Shown: positions 1 through 7,920 of the stretch, piece after piece
Numbering within the stretch: the stretch's first letter is position 1
Layout: each line of letters begins with the position of its first letter
Assembly: GCF_900113315.1 (NCBI RefSeq)
Contig: NZ_FOZG01000002.1
Location: forward strand, 310,001-374,000
DNA length: 64,000 nt
Origin: Sphingomonas jatrophae
GTDB lineage: Bacteria > Pseudomonadota > Alphaproteobacteria > Sphingomonadales > Sphingomonadaceae
Reading direction: 5' to 3'
Program-made: the position numbers and the translations under genes
The notes under the pieces: model-generated
What the model was told of the DNA's origin: nothing
The model's database searches: none
What the model saw: only the letters and a program-made list of their open reading frames with translations

Positions 1-1455
1 CAACCGCGCGGTGCGGAAGGCGAGCAGATCGCGCGCATAATTCTGGTGCACGCGCCACGGCGCCTTGCGGCCCTGCCGCGGCAGCATCTCGGCGGCACGC
101 TCGATATAGCCTGATTGCAGGTCGAGCATCGGCTCGTCACCGCGCACCCCCTGCCCTGCCTCCGCGCGCACCGACACATAGCCGCGCCGCCGCATGCGAT
201 TGAGCAGGCGGCTGACGAACCGCGCAGTCAGATCGCATTTCAGCGTCCACGAGGCATTGGTGTAGCCGACCGCAAAGGCGAAATTGGGCACGCCCTCCAG
301 CAGCGCTCCCTTGTAGAGCATCCGATCGCCCGGCTGCACCGCGACGCCGTCGACGGACAGCGTAGCCCCGCCCAGCATCCGCAGCTTCAGCCCCGTCGCG
401 GTGACAACGAGGTCGGCAGGCAGAGTCGCACCGGAGACGAGGCGAAGCCCGTCGGGCGTGAACCGCTCGACCGTATCGGTGACGATGGCGGCCGCGCCCG
501 ATTTCAGCGCCTCGAACAGATCGTTGTCGGGCACGAGGCAGAGGCGTTGGTCCCATGGCTGGTAGCGGGGCGTCAGGTGCGCCATGTCGAAATCGGGGCC
601 GAGGAGTCGCTGCTGATCGCGCGCGATCATCCGCTTGAACTGTGCGGGGAACCGCCGCGCGATCGTGTAGGCAGCGATGCTGGTCGCGATATTCTTCCAG
701 CGGATCGCCGCATCGGCCACCCGCCTCGGCAACCACTTGCGCAGCGCCCTGCCCCGCCGGTCCATGCCCGGCACCGAGACGATATAGCTGGGCGACCGCT
801 GGAGCATAGTGACATGCGCCGCGCCCTGCGCGACCAGCGCGGGCACCAGTGTAACCGCGGTGGCGCCCGATCCGATCACCACGATCCGCCGCCGGGCAAC
901 GTCGAGCCCCTCCGGCCAGAACTGCGGATGGACGACCTGACCGGTGAAGCGGTCCATGCCGGGCCAACGGGGCGCATGTCCCTCCGCATAATCATAATAG
1001 CCCGAGCAGAAGAACAGAAAGCCGCAGGTCAGCCGGCCGGGGCGCCCTTCCACCTCGTAATCGACCGTCCACGCCGCATCCTCGCTCGACCAGTTGGCCG
1101 CAACGACGCGGTGGCGGAAGCGGACGTGCCGATCCAGCCCGTAGTGCTGCGCGGTCTGGCGGATATAGCTGCTGATGTCGCCGCCCGCCGCGATCGCGCG
1201 ATCCTCCCGCCACGGATGAAAGGGGAAGCCGAGCGTGGTCATGTCGGAATCCGAGCGGATGCCCGGATAGCGGAACAGATCCCACGTACCCCCGATCGCC
1301 TCGCGCGCCTCGAAGACGGCGAAGCGCCGGTCGGGGCTTCCCGTCTGGATCCGATAGGCCGCATCGATGCCGGACAGGCCGGCGCCGACGACCAGCACGT
1401 CAAGATGCTCGTCAGCGATCGGAGGTAACGACGGCGCGGCTTGTGGCATGTTCAT
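1..1455 (-). CDS. Flavin-containing (Baeyer-Villiger type) monooxygenase, partial
   Basis: Reading the minus strand from the ATG at 1455 gives an open frame to the window edge with no stop, so the C-terminus is missing. Near the N-terminus is an FAD-binding GAGLSG motif followed by EAREAIGGTWDLFRYPGIRSD, the typical GGTW-x-x-x-RYPG signature of class B flavoprotein monooxygenases. A later stretch FTGQVVHPQFWP fits the Baeyer-Villiger fingerprint FxGxxxHxxxW, and VVIGSGATAV is the second (NADPH) Rossmann motif. Members use NADPH and O2 to oxygenate ketones or soft nucleophiles in the cytoplasm; the substrate cannot be read from sequence. The gene lies just outside the integrated element, on the side that was downstream of the tRNA-Leu before insertion. 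Confidence 0.9.
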   Translation of the reverse strand, partial: MNMPQAAPSLPPIADEHLDVLVVGAGLSGIDAAYRIQTGSPDRRFAVFEAREAIGGTWDLFRYPGIRSDSDMTTLGFPFHPWREDRAIAAGGDISSYIRQTAQHYGLDRHVRFRHRVVAANWSSEDAAWTVDYEVEGRPGRLTCGFLFFCSGYYDYAEGHAPRWPGMDRFTGQVVHPQFWPEGLDVARRRIVVIGSGATAVTLVPALVAQGAAHVTMLQRSPSYIVSVPGMDRRGRALRKWLPRRVADAAIRWKNIATSIAAYTIARRFPAQFKRMIARDQQRLLGPDFDMAHLTPRYQPWDQRLCLVPDNDLFEALKSGAAAIVTDTVERFTPDGLRLVSGATLPADLVVTATGLKLRMLGGATLSVDGVAVQPGDRMLYKGALLEGVPNFAFAVGYTNASWTLKCDLTARFVSRLLNRMRRRGYVSVRAEAGQGVRGDEPMLDLQSGYIERAAEMLPRQGRKAPWRVHQNYARDLLAFRTARL

Positions 1456-1509
1456 CGAGCCACGTGATGCACTGTCGCTGGAGCGCGACACAACAGCCCA
1501 GCCGTGTAG

Positions 1510-1536
1510 AAAATGGTGCCAGAAGAGGACTCGAAC
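1510..1536. repeat. Displaced att copy (tRNA-Leu 3'-end fragment), left end of element
   Basis: An 18-bp core, CCAGAAGAGGACTCGAAC (1519-1536), is identical to 24072-24089 inside the tRNA-Leu gene. Upstream AAAATGGTG also matches the right copy, but one C of the acceptor-stem CCC is missing here, so this copy could not encode a functional tRNA end. Beyond 1536 the match to the tRNA stops. This is what integration by a tRNA-targeting tyrosine recombinase leaves at the far boundary. Confidence 0.85.
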
Positions 1537-1680
1537 TGGTTGTTCGCGATTGAACGCTAGCGTTCGCTGTTCGCCGCTCGTTCCGTTTTCTGCATCACGT
1601 ACCCTTTCTGATCCAGTCCGCTAGCATTCGTTGACTTTCGCCAGCAGCCGCGCTTTGGTGAGGGAACAGGCGAGGGGTTA
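1537..1680 (+). promoter_or_regulatory. Integrase leader with candidate arm-type sites
   Basis: Between the att core and the integrase lie a perfect 14-bp palindrome GAACGCTAGCGTTC (1552-1565) and a 12-bp near-repeat (CGCTAGCGTTCG at 1555-1566, CGCTAGCATTCG at 1619-1630). There is also an 11-mer GGTGAGGGAAC at 1657-1667 that recurs at the other end of the element (23998-24008). A TTGACT hexamer at 1631 could be a -35 but no good -10 follows. GAGGGG just before the ATG is the ribosome binding site. Repeats of this kind are expected for integrase/Xis arm binding, which is inferred. Confidence 0.45.
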
Positions 1681-2901
1681 ATGGGCAAGCTGACGGTTGC
1701 AGGAGTAAGGAACGCCAAGCCCGGCCGTCACGCCGACGGCGACGGCCTGTACCTGCTCGTCAAGCCGACCGGCGCCCGCTCATGGCTGCTGCGCGTGCAG
1801 GTCGAGAAGCGCCGCCGGGACATAGGGCTTGGCTCTGTCGACCTTACTCCCAAGCCTGACCGCGACAAGGCTATCGACGATATACCCCTGCTCAGTCGCA
1901 AGGTGCTGAGCCTTGCCGAGGCGCGCGACAAGGCAACCCTGCTCCGCAAAGTGGCGATGGCGGGCCGCGATCCGGTCGTCGAGCGCGACAAGGAGCGGCA
2001 GAAGGTACCCACCTTTGAGGCGGCAGCGATCGCCTGTCACGCCGACCTGAAAAGCTCGTGGACTAAGCGGCACGAGGAGACATTCCTGACCTCGCTTCAG
2101 CGACACGCCTACCCTGCCCTCGGCAAGCTCCAGGTGGACCAGATCCACGCGCCCGAGATCCGCGACCTTCTGGCGCCGATCTGGGCGGAGATCCCCGACA
2201 TGGCTCGCAAGGTTCGGCAGCGCGTCGGCACTGTCCTGAACTACGCGCACTCAAAAGGCTGGCGCGCGGCAGAGGCGCCCGGCCGCTCGGTTACAGTCGG
2301 CCTCGCGCGGCGAGCAGCCAGCGGCAATCTGGCGGCCATGCCTTACGCGGAGGTACCGGCATTCGTCGCGGATCTCGCCAGCAAGCCTGAAACCGTGGGC
2401 CGGCTGGCGCTTCTATTCACGATTCACACCGCAGCACGATCGGGCGAGGTGCGCCATGCGCAGTGGTCGCACATCGACATCGAGCGCAAGCTGTGGAACC
2501 GCCCGGCCGAGCTGATGAAGTCGCGGGTGCCGCACAGCGTGACATTGACCGACGCCGCTGTGGCGGTGCTGGATCGAGCCAAGACGCTCCGGAAGTCGGC
2601 CGACGACGCGCTGGTGTTCCCCAGCACCAAGGGCAAGCCGCTGTCCGACATGACGCTCTCCAAGATCATGCGTGACGCCAAGCTGCCTTTCACCGTGCAT
2701 GGGTTCCGATCGTCGTTTCGCGACTGGGCGGCGGAGCAGATGCCGCACATTCCAGATCCGGTTGCGGAGGCCGCGCTGGCGCACGTCGTGCCTGACAAGG
2801 TGGAGCGCGCGTACAAGCGGACGGGATTCCTGGAGATGCGGCGGACGCTGCTGGAGGGGTGGGGCCGGCACTGCTCCGCGAGCGTCGTTGGCGTGGCCTA
2901 A
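1681..2901 (+). CDS. Tyrosine-type site-specific integrase (P4-like, DUF4102 N-terminus)
   Basis: A 406-aa protein, normal length for the P4/CP4-57-like integrases that target tRNA genes. The N-terminal ~90 residues (GKLTVAGVRNAKPG..DGDGLYLLVKPTGARSWLLR) are the DUF4102 arm-binding domain, and the middle is a SAM-like core-binding domain. The C-terminal catalytic domain shows the Arg in AARSGEVR, the H-x-x-R in VHGFRSSFRDW, the LAH box and the nucleophile Tyr in ERAYKRT. It acts on the att core at 1519-1536 / 24072-24089. It sits beside the displaced att copy rather than beside the intact tRNA. Confidence 0.95.
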   Translation: MGKLTVAGVRNAKPGRHADGDGLYLLVKPTGARSWLLRVQVEKRRRDIGLGSVDLTPKPDRDKAIDDIPLLSRKVLSLAEARDKATLLRKVAMAGRDPVVERDKERQKVPTFEAAAIACHADLKSSWTKRHEETFLTSLQRHAYPALGKLQVDQIHAPEIRDLLAPIWAEIPDMARKVRQRVGTVLNYAHSKGWRAAEAPGRSVTVGLARRAASGNLAAMPYAEVPAFVADLASKPETVGRLALLFTIHTAARSGEVRHAQWSHIDIERKLWNRPAELMKSRVPHSVTLTDAAVAVLDRAKTLRKSADDALVFPSTKGKPLSDMTLSKIMRDAKLPFTVHGFRSSFRDWAAEQMPHIPDPVAEAALAHVVPDKVERAYKRTGFLEMRRTLLEGWGRHCSASVVGVA

Positions 2902-2903
2902 GC

Positions 2904-3437
2904 ATGCCCGCGGCTGGCAAAATCTTGGTGCAGGCGAGCCCGCTGGAGGCCCGTAGCATCGCTGCGTGGCTCCGAGTGGCGCCGGCGCCAATTTGGGCCG
3001 CAGAGCGGCCCAACGTGCCGAGCCTTCCAAACGGTGTGCGGCTGGAGCTCGTCGAACAATTTGAGGCCATCGCTAACCGCAAGCGAAAAACCGGCCAGTT
3101 CACTCCTGTGGAGATCGTGCTTTTTCGAGAGGATGCAGAGTGGTTCGCCGCCAAGGTAAGTGGCGGGATGTTCGGTGGTGGTTCGCGCCGGTTTTTGCCT
3201 GCGACGGTGCGCACCTTTTGTGAGCGTTGCGCACTTGCAAAGAGCAAGAAGCGAGGGGTGAAACGGTGGCACGGCCGTGATCTGGCCAACGCGATCGACG
3301 CTCAGGCCGATGCGAACGACCCGCGTTTTCTAAAGCGCCTCCGGAAGCGTCAGCGCGATGAGCGCGCGGCACAGGAATTTTTTGCTGAATTCAGAGCACT
3401 CGTCCATCAGCGCGCCAGCCGGCAAAATCTCCCTTAA
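2904..3437 (+). CDS. Hypothetical protein (177 aa) downstream of integrase
   Basis: Starts two bases after the integrase stop and is probably co-transcribed with it. The 177-residue protein is basic near its C-terminus (KRLRKRQRDERA) and contains a Cys-x-x-Cys (FCERCALAKSKKRG). No family is recognised. The ATG at 2904 is preferred over upstream in-frame starts inside the integrase gene. It could be a DNA-binding accessory protein, but nothing proves it. Confidence 0.55.
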   Translation: MPAAGKILVQASPLEARSIAAWLRVAPAPIWAAERPNVPSLPNGVRLELVEQFEAIANRKRKTGQFTPVEIVLFREDAEWFAAKVSGGMFGGGSRRFLPATVRTFCERCALAKSKKRGVKRWHGRDLANAIDAQADANDPRFLKRLRKRQRDERAAQEFFAEFRALVHQRASRQNLP

Positions 3438-3528
3438 TTTCGGCCACTCCTCCGGCACGACGACCCGTGAACATTGGCGGGCGGTCACGAAAGGCCGCGG
3501 CGTCGCGGTCAAGACCGGGAGACCGGAT

Positions 3529-3702
3529 ATGGAACCTGTTACCGTCACCGTCGAAGGCGCCCGCAAGGCGCTCGGGATTGGCACCACCAAGATCTACGAA
3601 CTGATCAGCGCCGGCAAGCTTCGCACGGTAAAGCTCGGCCGCCGCACTCTTGTCCGCACCGACAGCATCCGCGCGCTGGTCGATCAGTTGGAAGCCGCGT
3701 GA
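3529..3702 (+). CDS. Excisionase-like helix-turn-helix protein (57 aa)
   Basis: A 57-residue protein of the MerR-like/Xis DNA-binding family (HTH_17 type): the EGARKALGIGTTKIYELISAGKLRTVKLGRRTLVRTDSI pattern is the family's helix-turn-helix plus wing. The ATG at 3529 has GGAG seven bases upstream; longer frames starting at 3358 lack a domain and overlap the previous gene. Proteins of this type control integration or excision, or act as element repressors. It is the first gene of a chain of overlapping genes that ends with the primase-helicase. Confidence 0.75.
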   Translation: MEPVTVTVEGARKALGIGTTKIYELISAGKLRTVKLGRRTLVRTDSIRALVDQLEAA

Positions 3703-3708
3703 TCCGCC

Positions 3709-3930
3709 ATGCGCTCCAGCAAAAGGCTGACGTCGCCTCCTAAGACGCGAAAGCCCCGCCGGTCGCCTCTCACCGCGACCAAACGGGGCTCCACGATTTT
3801 CGTCAACAACGGCACTGACGAGGATACTCTCACCACCCGCCGCGCGCAACGGCTCAGCCTTATGTTCGGGCTGCCTGAGCCTCGCGCCCGCGTCATCGCC
3901 TCCCTGGCTTTCGGAGGCGTGCATGGCTGA
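3709..3930 (+). CDS. Small basic hypothetical protein (73 aa)
   Basis: Begins six bases after the Xis-like gene and overlaps the next gene by eight bases, which supports translation in the same operon. The N-terminal third is Lys/Arg/Ser/Pro-rich (MRSSKRLTSPPKTRKPRRSP). No family recognised. Being short and compositionally biased, it is less certain than its neighbours. Confidence 0.45.
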   Translation: MRSSKRLTSPPKTRKPRRSPLTATKRGSTIFVNNGTDEDTLTTRRAQRLSLMFGLPEPRARVIASLAFGGVHG

Positions 3931-4237
3931 TGCTGGCAACTACCCCCATGCCCCCGCACCCGGTTGGACCGACACGTCGGCCGATGCTGCAGCGTCGTTG
4001 GAGGGTGTGACGGCACGCCTCCAGCGCATGGCGCTTCGTGCGATCCGCCGGGCGGGCCGCCGTGGCCTTACCGCGCACGAGCTGGCGACGACGCTCCACC
4101 TGGAGCGCACGACAATCCAGCCCCGCACCAGCGAGCTGCGCCGGCTCGGTCGCATCATCGACAGCGGCCAGCGTCGGTTCAATCCAAACCGGAAGAGGGC
4201 AATTGTCTGGGTTGTGAAGGAGGTGCGCGATGCGTGA
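3923..4237 (+). CDS. Winged-helix DNA-binding protein (104 aa)
   Basis: Residues ~30-100 (RLQRMALRAIRRAGRRGLTAHELATTLHLERTTIQPRTSELRRLGRII) read as a winged helix: three helices followed by a wing with SGQRRFNPNRKRAIVWV. This is typical of phage/plasmid replication or regulatory proteins that precede replicative helicases. It overlaps genes on both sides by eight bases, indicating translational coupling. Confidence 0.65.
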   Translation: MADAGNYPHAPAPGWTDTSADAAASLEGVTARLQRMALRAIRRAGRRGLTAHELATTLHLERTTIQPRTSELRRLGRIIDSGQRRFNPNRKRAIVWVVKEVRDA

Positions 4238-4427
4238 GTCCTTTGCCCTACCCAGCGATGCCGCACTGGCGCTGCTCAATTCGGACGCGACGCTTACCCG
4301 CAAGGCAGGCTCGTTCCTCGGGCAGACGGCAGTCGATCCGGCCCCGCTCACCGCTGCCCAAAGCAAGTGGCTGGCCGGCCTTCTCGAACACGCGGGCCTG
4401 CCGCCGCTGGAAGGCGGTGACGAATGA
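4230..4427 (+). CDS. Small hypothetical protein (65 aa) in replication operon
   Basis: A 65-residue acidic/hydrophobic protein with no recognised domain. The ATG overlaps the end of the winged-helix gene and its TGA overlaps the next ATG, so it is part of the coupled operon. Conserved position rather than sequence supports it. Confidence 0.5.
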   Translation: MRESFALPSDAALALLNSDATLTRKAGSFLGQTAVDPAPLTAAQSKWLAGLLEHAGLPPLEGGDE

Positions 4428-4672
4428 CCCGCCCGCCTAGCAAGCGAGCCGCCGTGATCCTGAAGCATCCCGCACGGATCTTCCGCTGCTGGCAGATCGT
4501 CGACGAGGGCGACGGCACGTTCACCGGCATCCTTTGCTCTCGACTGCGCAGTGAAGTGCGGACCGAGACCGGTGCGCTCGCGCTGGTCCGCGAGGCGATC
4601 GAGCATTGCTACCAGTATCGCGGGGCGCCCGTCTGGCCTGCGATCGTTCCCCGCAAGCGGGAGGCGCTCTGA
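4424..4672 (+). CDS. Small hypothetical protein (82 aa) in replication operon
   Basis: An 82-residue basic protein containing IFRCWQIVDEGDGTFTGILCSRL, which looks like a small beta-rich fold. It is coupled through an ATGA overlap upstream and a TGATG overlap downstream. No family recognised. Confidence 0.5.
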   Translation: MTRPPSKRAAVILKHPARIFRCWQIVDEGDGTFTGILCSRLRSEVRTETGALALVREAIEHCYQYRGAPVWPAIVPRKREAL

Positions 4673-4881
4673 TGCCTGCCGTAATCGTCGAACAGCTCAA
4701 TGCCAGCCAGTGGCATTCCTGCTGCCCCGATGGCTCGGGGAGCGGCGTCGGCAATTGGGTGCAGGCTGTCACGGACGGACTGCTCGCCGGATCGCTCTAC
4801 GGCTGGCGGGTCGAAAGCCTCGACCTCGATCATAACCGGCTGCTGCTCGCGCACGCTGAGCCTGTGATGGGGAGGCGCTGA
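4672..4881 (+). CDS. Small hypothetical protein (69 aa) preceding primase-helicase
   Basis: A 69-residue protein (MPAVIVEQLNASQWHSCCPD...) joined to both neighbours by TGATG stop-start overlaps. It carries a CC pair but no zinc-knuckle spacing. Function unknown; its location suggests an accessory role in replication of the element. Confidence 0.5.
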   Translation: MPAVIVEQLNASQWHSCCPDGSGSGVGNWVQAVTDGLLAGSLYGWRVESLDLDHNRLLLAHAEPVMGRR

Positions 4882-7022
4882 TGGCGACAGCCGCTCTCGA
4901 CTTCGGCGCGCTCATGCCGAAAGTCGCGCCGCTTCTGCTGGGCAAGCCGAACGAGCACCTATCCAAGGGGACGCGCCTGCGCTTCGGCACGCACGGCTCC
5001 CTCGAGATCGACACGGCCGAAGGCTGGTTCGACGATCATGAAGGAAAGGCACGAGGCGGCGTTCTGGAGCTGATCCAGCACAAGCGTGGCTGCTCGATGC
5101 ATGGCGCCCTGTCCTGGCTTGAGGATCAGGGATTGAAGGAGCGCAGCGAGAAGCCCACCCGGACCGAACCTCAGTTCTACGACTATGCGGATGCTGACGG
5201 CGTAGTCGCATATCGCGTCGAGCGTCGGGGCAAAGGCTGCGTGCCGCCGTTCCTCCAGCATGGACCCGATGGTCGCGGCGGCTTCCACGCTGCCCGCGGC
5301 TGCATGCAGGGCGTGCCTCGCCTGCCTTACCGTCTGCCGGAGCTGCTTGCAGCAGATCCGTCGCGGCCTGTGTTCGTCGTCGAGGGCGAGAAGGATGCCG
5401 ATCGGCTCGCTGCCGCTGGCGTCGTGGCTACTACCAACAGCGGCGGCGCAGGCAAGTTCGGCGCGGAACTGGTGTCGCACTTCGCTGGCCGGCGTGTCGT
5501 GATTATCCCCGACAACGACAAGCCGGGCGAGGAGCACGCCGTTGACGTCGCGGCCAAGCTGGAGGGGGTTGCCGCGGCCATCGCCGTCGTGCGCGTGCCA
5601 GGGTCGCTTAAGAGCGACGTGTCAGATTGGCTCGCCAGCGGTGGCACGGTCGCCAGCCTGATGAACATGGCTGAAGCCGCGCTTGCCGGCGAGACGGACA
5701 CCAGCGCGCCCGAAACCTTCCCGATTGCCGACCTGGCCGCGTGGGCTGCATCTGAACCGACGCCAAAGGCCTTCGTGATGGCGGGCTACATCCCTCATGG
5801 TGAAGTCACCTTGCTCACCGGCCCGGGCGGCACCAACAAGTCGACGCTTGGGCTCCAGCTCTGCATCAGCCGTGCTGCCGGGTTGCCGCTGCTCGGGGTG
5901 GACGTCGAACCCGGCGCTGCCCTCTACATTACCGCCGAGGACGATGATCCGCGCAATCACTGGATGGCGAAGAAGATCGCGGCGCGTGTTGGCACGACGC
6001 TGGATCGTCTCGTGGGGCGGCTTGCGATCGTGTCGCTGCGCGGCCGGCTGAACAACGAATTGGCGACCTTCGACAACGAGGGGCGCTTGCTCGTGCAGCC
6101 CACCTTCAAGCTGCTCCGGACGACGCTCGAGAAGACGGGCGCCAAGCTCGTCGTGCTCGACAATATCGCGCACCTGTTCGCGGGCAACGAGAACGACCGC
6201 ACGCACGTCACCGCCTTCATCAACCTGCTGTACCAGCTCTGCCGTGACCTCGACGTCACCGTCGTGCTGATCGGCCACCCGAATAAGGCCGGCGACAGCT
6301 ACTCAGGGTCAACCGCCTGGCTGAACGCGGTGCGCTCGCAGATCGTGCTTGGACGGCCGGAAGGTGACCCTGACGCGGACAAGCGTGTGCTGACGATCGG
6401 CAAGGCCAACTATGCCCGGCAAGACTCGATGCTCACCTTCCGCTGGCACGACTTCGCGCTGGTGCGTGACGCAGAGCTGCCCGCCGACGTGCGGCAGCAA
6501 CTGGCCGCCACCGCCGCCGCAGCGAGCGACAATCAGCTGTTTCTGGACTGCCTTCGTGCGCGCAACGAGCAGCGGCGAGCCGTGTCGGAGAAGGTCTCTC
6601 CGACCTACGCGCCCAAGGTTTTCTCCAGCATGGCGGAGGCGCGGGGCGTCAGTAAGCAGCGCCTGGAGCAGGCTATGGAACGGCTGTTCCGGGTAGGCGC
6701 GATCGAGCGCGCGCCGCTGTGGATCGGTGAGGATCGCAAGCCTGTTCACGGCCTGCGGGAGACTGCGGGAGACGTGCGGGACACGCCAGAAAATGGCGGC
6801 AATGCGTGCGGTCAACACTGTGCGGGAGACGTGCAGCCGATTGCGGGTGACTTCAGAGCGCCGACTGTGCCCAACACACATACCTATACTACGTATATGG
6901 GCGCGGCCCCTCAGGGGTCCGCCGCGCCCGATACCAAGCAGGAAGAAGCGACACGCCGCGGAGGAGTGATCCTTGCGCCAGGCGAGAGCGAGGACGACCC
7001 GGTGCCAGGATGGGAGCACTGA
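4881..7022 (+). CDS. TOPRIM primase fused to RepA-like replicative helicase/ATPase
   Basis: A 713-aa protein. The N-terminal ~100 residues resemble a primase zinc-finger region without the cysteines (WFDDHEGKARGGVLELIQHKRG). Residues ~165-260 are a TOPRIM domain (VFVVEGEKDADRL, then IIPDNDKPGEEHA). Residues ~300-480 are a RecA-fold AAA_25/RepA-like helicase with Walker A GPGGTNKST and Walker B AKLVVLDNIAH. A C-terminal helical/winged region and a low-complexity tail follow. Such fusions prime and unwind DNA for phage-plasmids and satellites. It is the last gene of the coupled operon starting at 3529. Its 3' end holds iteron-like repeats, so the replication origin may lie inside it. Confidence 0.88.
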   Translation: MATAALDFGALMPKVAPLLLGKPNEHLSKGTRLRFGTHGSLEIDTAEGWFDDHEGKARGGVLELIQHKRGCSMHGALSWLEDQGLKERSEKPTRTEPQFYDYADADGVVAYRVERRGKGCVPPFLQHGPDGRGGFHAARGCMQGVPRLPYRLPELLAADPSRPVFVVEGEKDADRLAAAGVVATTNSGGAGKFGAELVSHFAGRRVVIIPDNDKPGEEHAVDVAAKLEGVAAAIAVVRVPGSLKSDVSDWLASGGTVASLMNMAEAALAGETDTSAPETFPIADLAAWAASEPTPKAFVMAGYIPHGEVTLLTGPGGTNKSTLGLQLCISRAAGLPLLGVDVEPGAALYITAEDDDPRNHWMAKKIAARVGTTLDRLVGRLAIVSLRGRLNNELATFDNEGRLLVQPTFKLLRTTLEKTGAKLVVLDNIAHLFAGNENDRTHVTAFINLLYQLCRDLDVTVVLIGHPNKAGDSYSGSTAWLNAVRSQIVLGRPEGDPDADKRVLTIGKANYARQDSMLTFRWHDFALVRDAELPADVRQQLAATAAAASDNQLFLDCLRARNEQRRAVSEKVSPTYAPKVFSSMAEARGVSKQRLEQAMERLFRVGAIERAPLWIGEDRKPVHGLRETAGDVRDTPENGGNACGQHCAGDVQPIAGDFRAPTVPNTHTYTTYMGAAPQGSAAPDTKQEEATRRGGVILAPGESEDDPVPGWEH
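6754..6897. repeat. Iteron-like repeat cluster with adjacent AT-rich palindrome (candidate origin)
   Basis: Five copies of a 10-mer, TGCGGGAGAC (6754, 6764, 6821) with variants TGCGGGACAC (6775) and TGCGGGTGAC (6842), lie within 98 bp. They fall in two different codon phases of the primase gene, so the repetition is at DNA level. About 30 bp further is an AT-rich stretch with the inverted repeat TATAC-TAC-GTATA (6885-6897), unusual in this GC-rich element. Iterons beside an AT-rich segment are the classic form of a replication origin; the function is inferred. Confidence 0.5.
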
Positions 7023-7024
7023 CC

Positions 7025-7699
7025 ATGAGCGAGAAGCAGGACGCTGGGCACCTGAAGCTGCAGCGGATGCCCGGCAAGACCGACGAGCAGACGATGGCCT
7101 ACACCACGCTGCTGCCGCACGTTCGGCACGCGTACGCCATGGGGCGCTGGGCCGGTAAGGGGTTCCCTGAAGGGCAGCCCGGAATACAGGCGTCCGTCGA
7201 CATCGTTACCGAGCAGTGCAGCCTTGGACGAGCCGGCAATCTCGGTCCGCAAATTGATCTGCTCGTAACGCAGGCGATGACGCTTGATGCGGCCTTCACC
7301 GACCTGATGAACCAGGCGTCGGTGAATATGGGCAAGCACCCAGACGCGGTTGATCGCTATCTGCGTCTAGCGATGAAGGCACAGGCACAGAGCCGGGCGA
7401 CGATCGAGGCCCTAGCCGCGATCCATCGGCCGCGCGAGCAAACCGTCCGGCATGTCCATGTGCACGAGGGCGGGCAGGCCGTTGTCGCTGACGAGTTTCA
7501 CCATCACGCCGCAGGGGGGCAGATCGAAAATGATGACGGACAAGCCCATGCAGCCGGAGCCGGCAAGTCTCCGGAATGCACCGCGCTGCCTTGCGCAGAC
7601 CCGGTCGGGGCACCCCTGCCAATCCCCCATCGTGCGGGGAAAGAAGAGGTGCCGGATGCACGGCGGCGCACGCGGAAGCGGCGCACCGAAGGGCAATAG
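7025..7699 (+). CDS. Conserved hypothetical protein of alphaproteobacterial elements (224 aa)
   Basis: Starts two bases after the primase-helicase stop. The first ~150 residues are helical (QIDLLVTQAMTLDAAFTDLMNQASVNMGKHPDAVDRYLRLAMKAQAQSRATIEALAAI) and are followed by a VRHVHVHEGGQAVVADEFHHH segment that recurs in many alphaproteobacterial prophage-associated proteins. The last third is overlapped in another frame by the next gene and is of low-complexity type. Function unknown. Confidence 0.65.
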   Translation: MSEKQDAGHLKLQRMPGKTDEQTMAYTTLLPHVRHAYAMGRWAGKGFPEGQPGIQASVDIVTEQCSLGRAGNLGPQIDLLVTQAMTLDAAFTDLMNQASVNMGKHPDAVDRYLRLAMKAQAQSRATIEALAAIHRPREQTVRHVHVHEGGQAVVADEFHHHAAGGQIENDDGQAHAAGAGKSPECTALPCADPVGAPLPIPHRAGKEEVPDARRRTRKRRTEGQ

Positions 7700-7775
7700 C
7701 AACGCGCTAAAGCATGGTGCGCGCTCGGCGGAAATGGTGGAACTGGCACGCTACCTCCGAGCTTGTGAGGTCTGA
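7530..7775 (+). CDS. HGG(A/x)xGSGAPKGN small phage-associated protein (81 aa)
   Basis: Contains RCLAQTRSGHPCQSPIVRGKKRCRMHGG then GSGAPKGNSNALKHG, a pattern very common in small proteins near alphaproteobacterial phage genes. Three cysteines (RCLAQTRSGHPC, RCRMHGG) and a His look like a small metal-binding site. The start at 7530 (ATGATG) is preceded by a GGGGGG ribosome binding site. It overlaps the preceding gene by 170 bases in a different frame. Function unknown. Confidence 0.7.
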   Translation: MMTDKPMQPEPASLRNAPRCLAQTRSGHPCQSPIVRGKKRCRMHGGARGSGAPKGNSNALKHGARSAEMVELARYLRACEV

Positions 7776-7920
7776 ACGTCCATCGAGATCGTCGAATTAT
7801 TTGCGCGCTGGCAGTCTAATGACTTGCGTCCACGCCAACAGGGTGTAGAACAATCTCACGAGCCCAGCGTGCCCTAGCGCCGCAGCCGTTCCAACTCACT
7901 TCGGAACAGGCAGGCTCCCC

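Noticed and set aside
115-1428. A 437-aa plus-strand frame at the left end
   Set aside because: It is the complement of the Baeyer-Villiger monooxygenase gene, which has all expected motifs on the minus strand.
6754-6851. The 10-mer repeats as a CRISPR array
   Set aside because: Repeats are too short, spacing is irregular (0, 1, 36 and 11 bp), they lie inside a coding sequence and no cas genes are near.
4881-7022. Conjugative relaxase or plasmid partition genes in the element
   Set aside because: No MobA/TraA-type relaxase, VirB/VirD4 or ParA/ParB motifs were found; the large ATPase is a primase-helicase.
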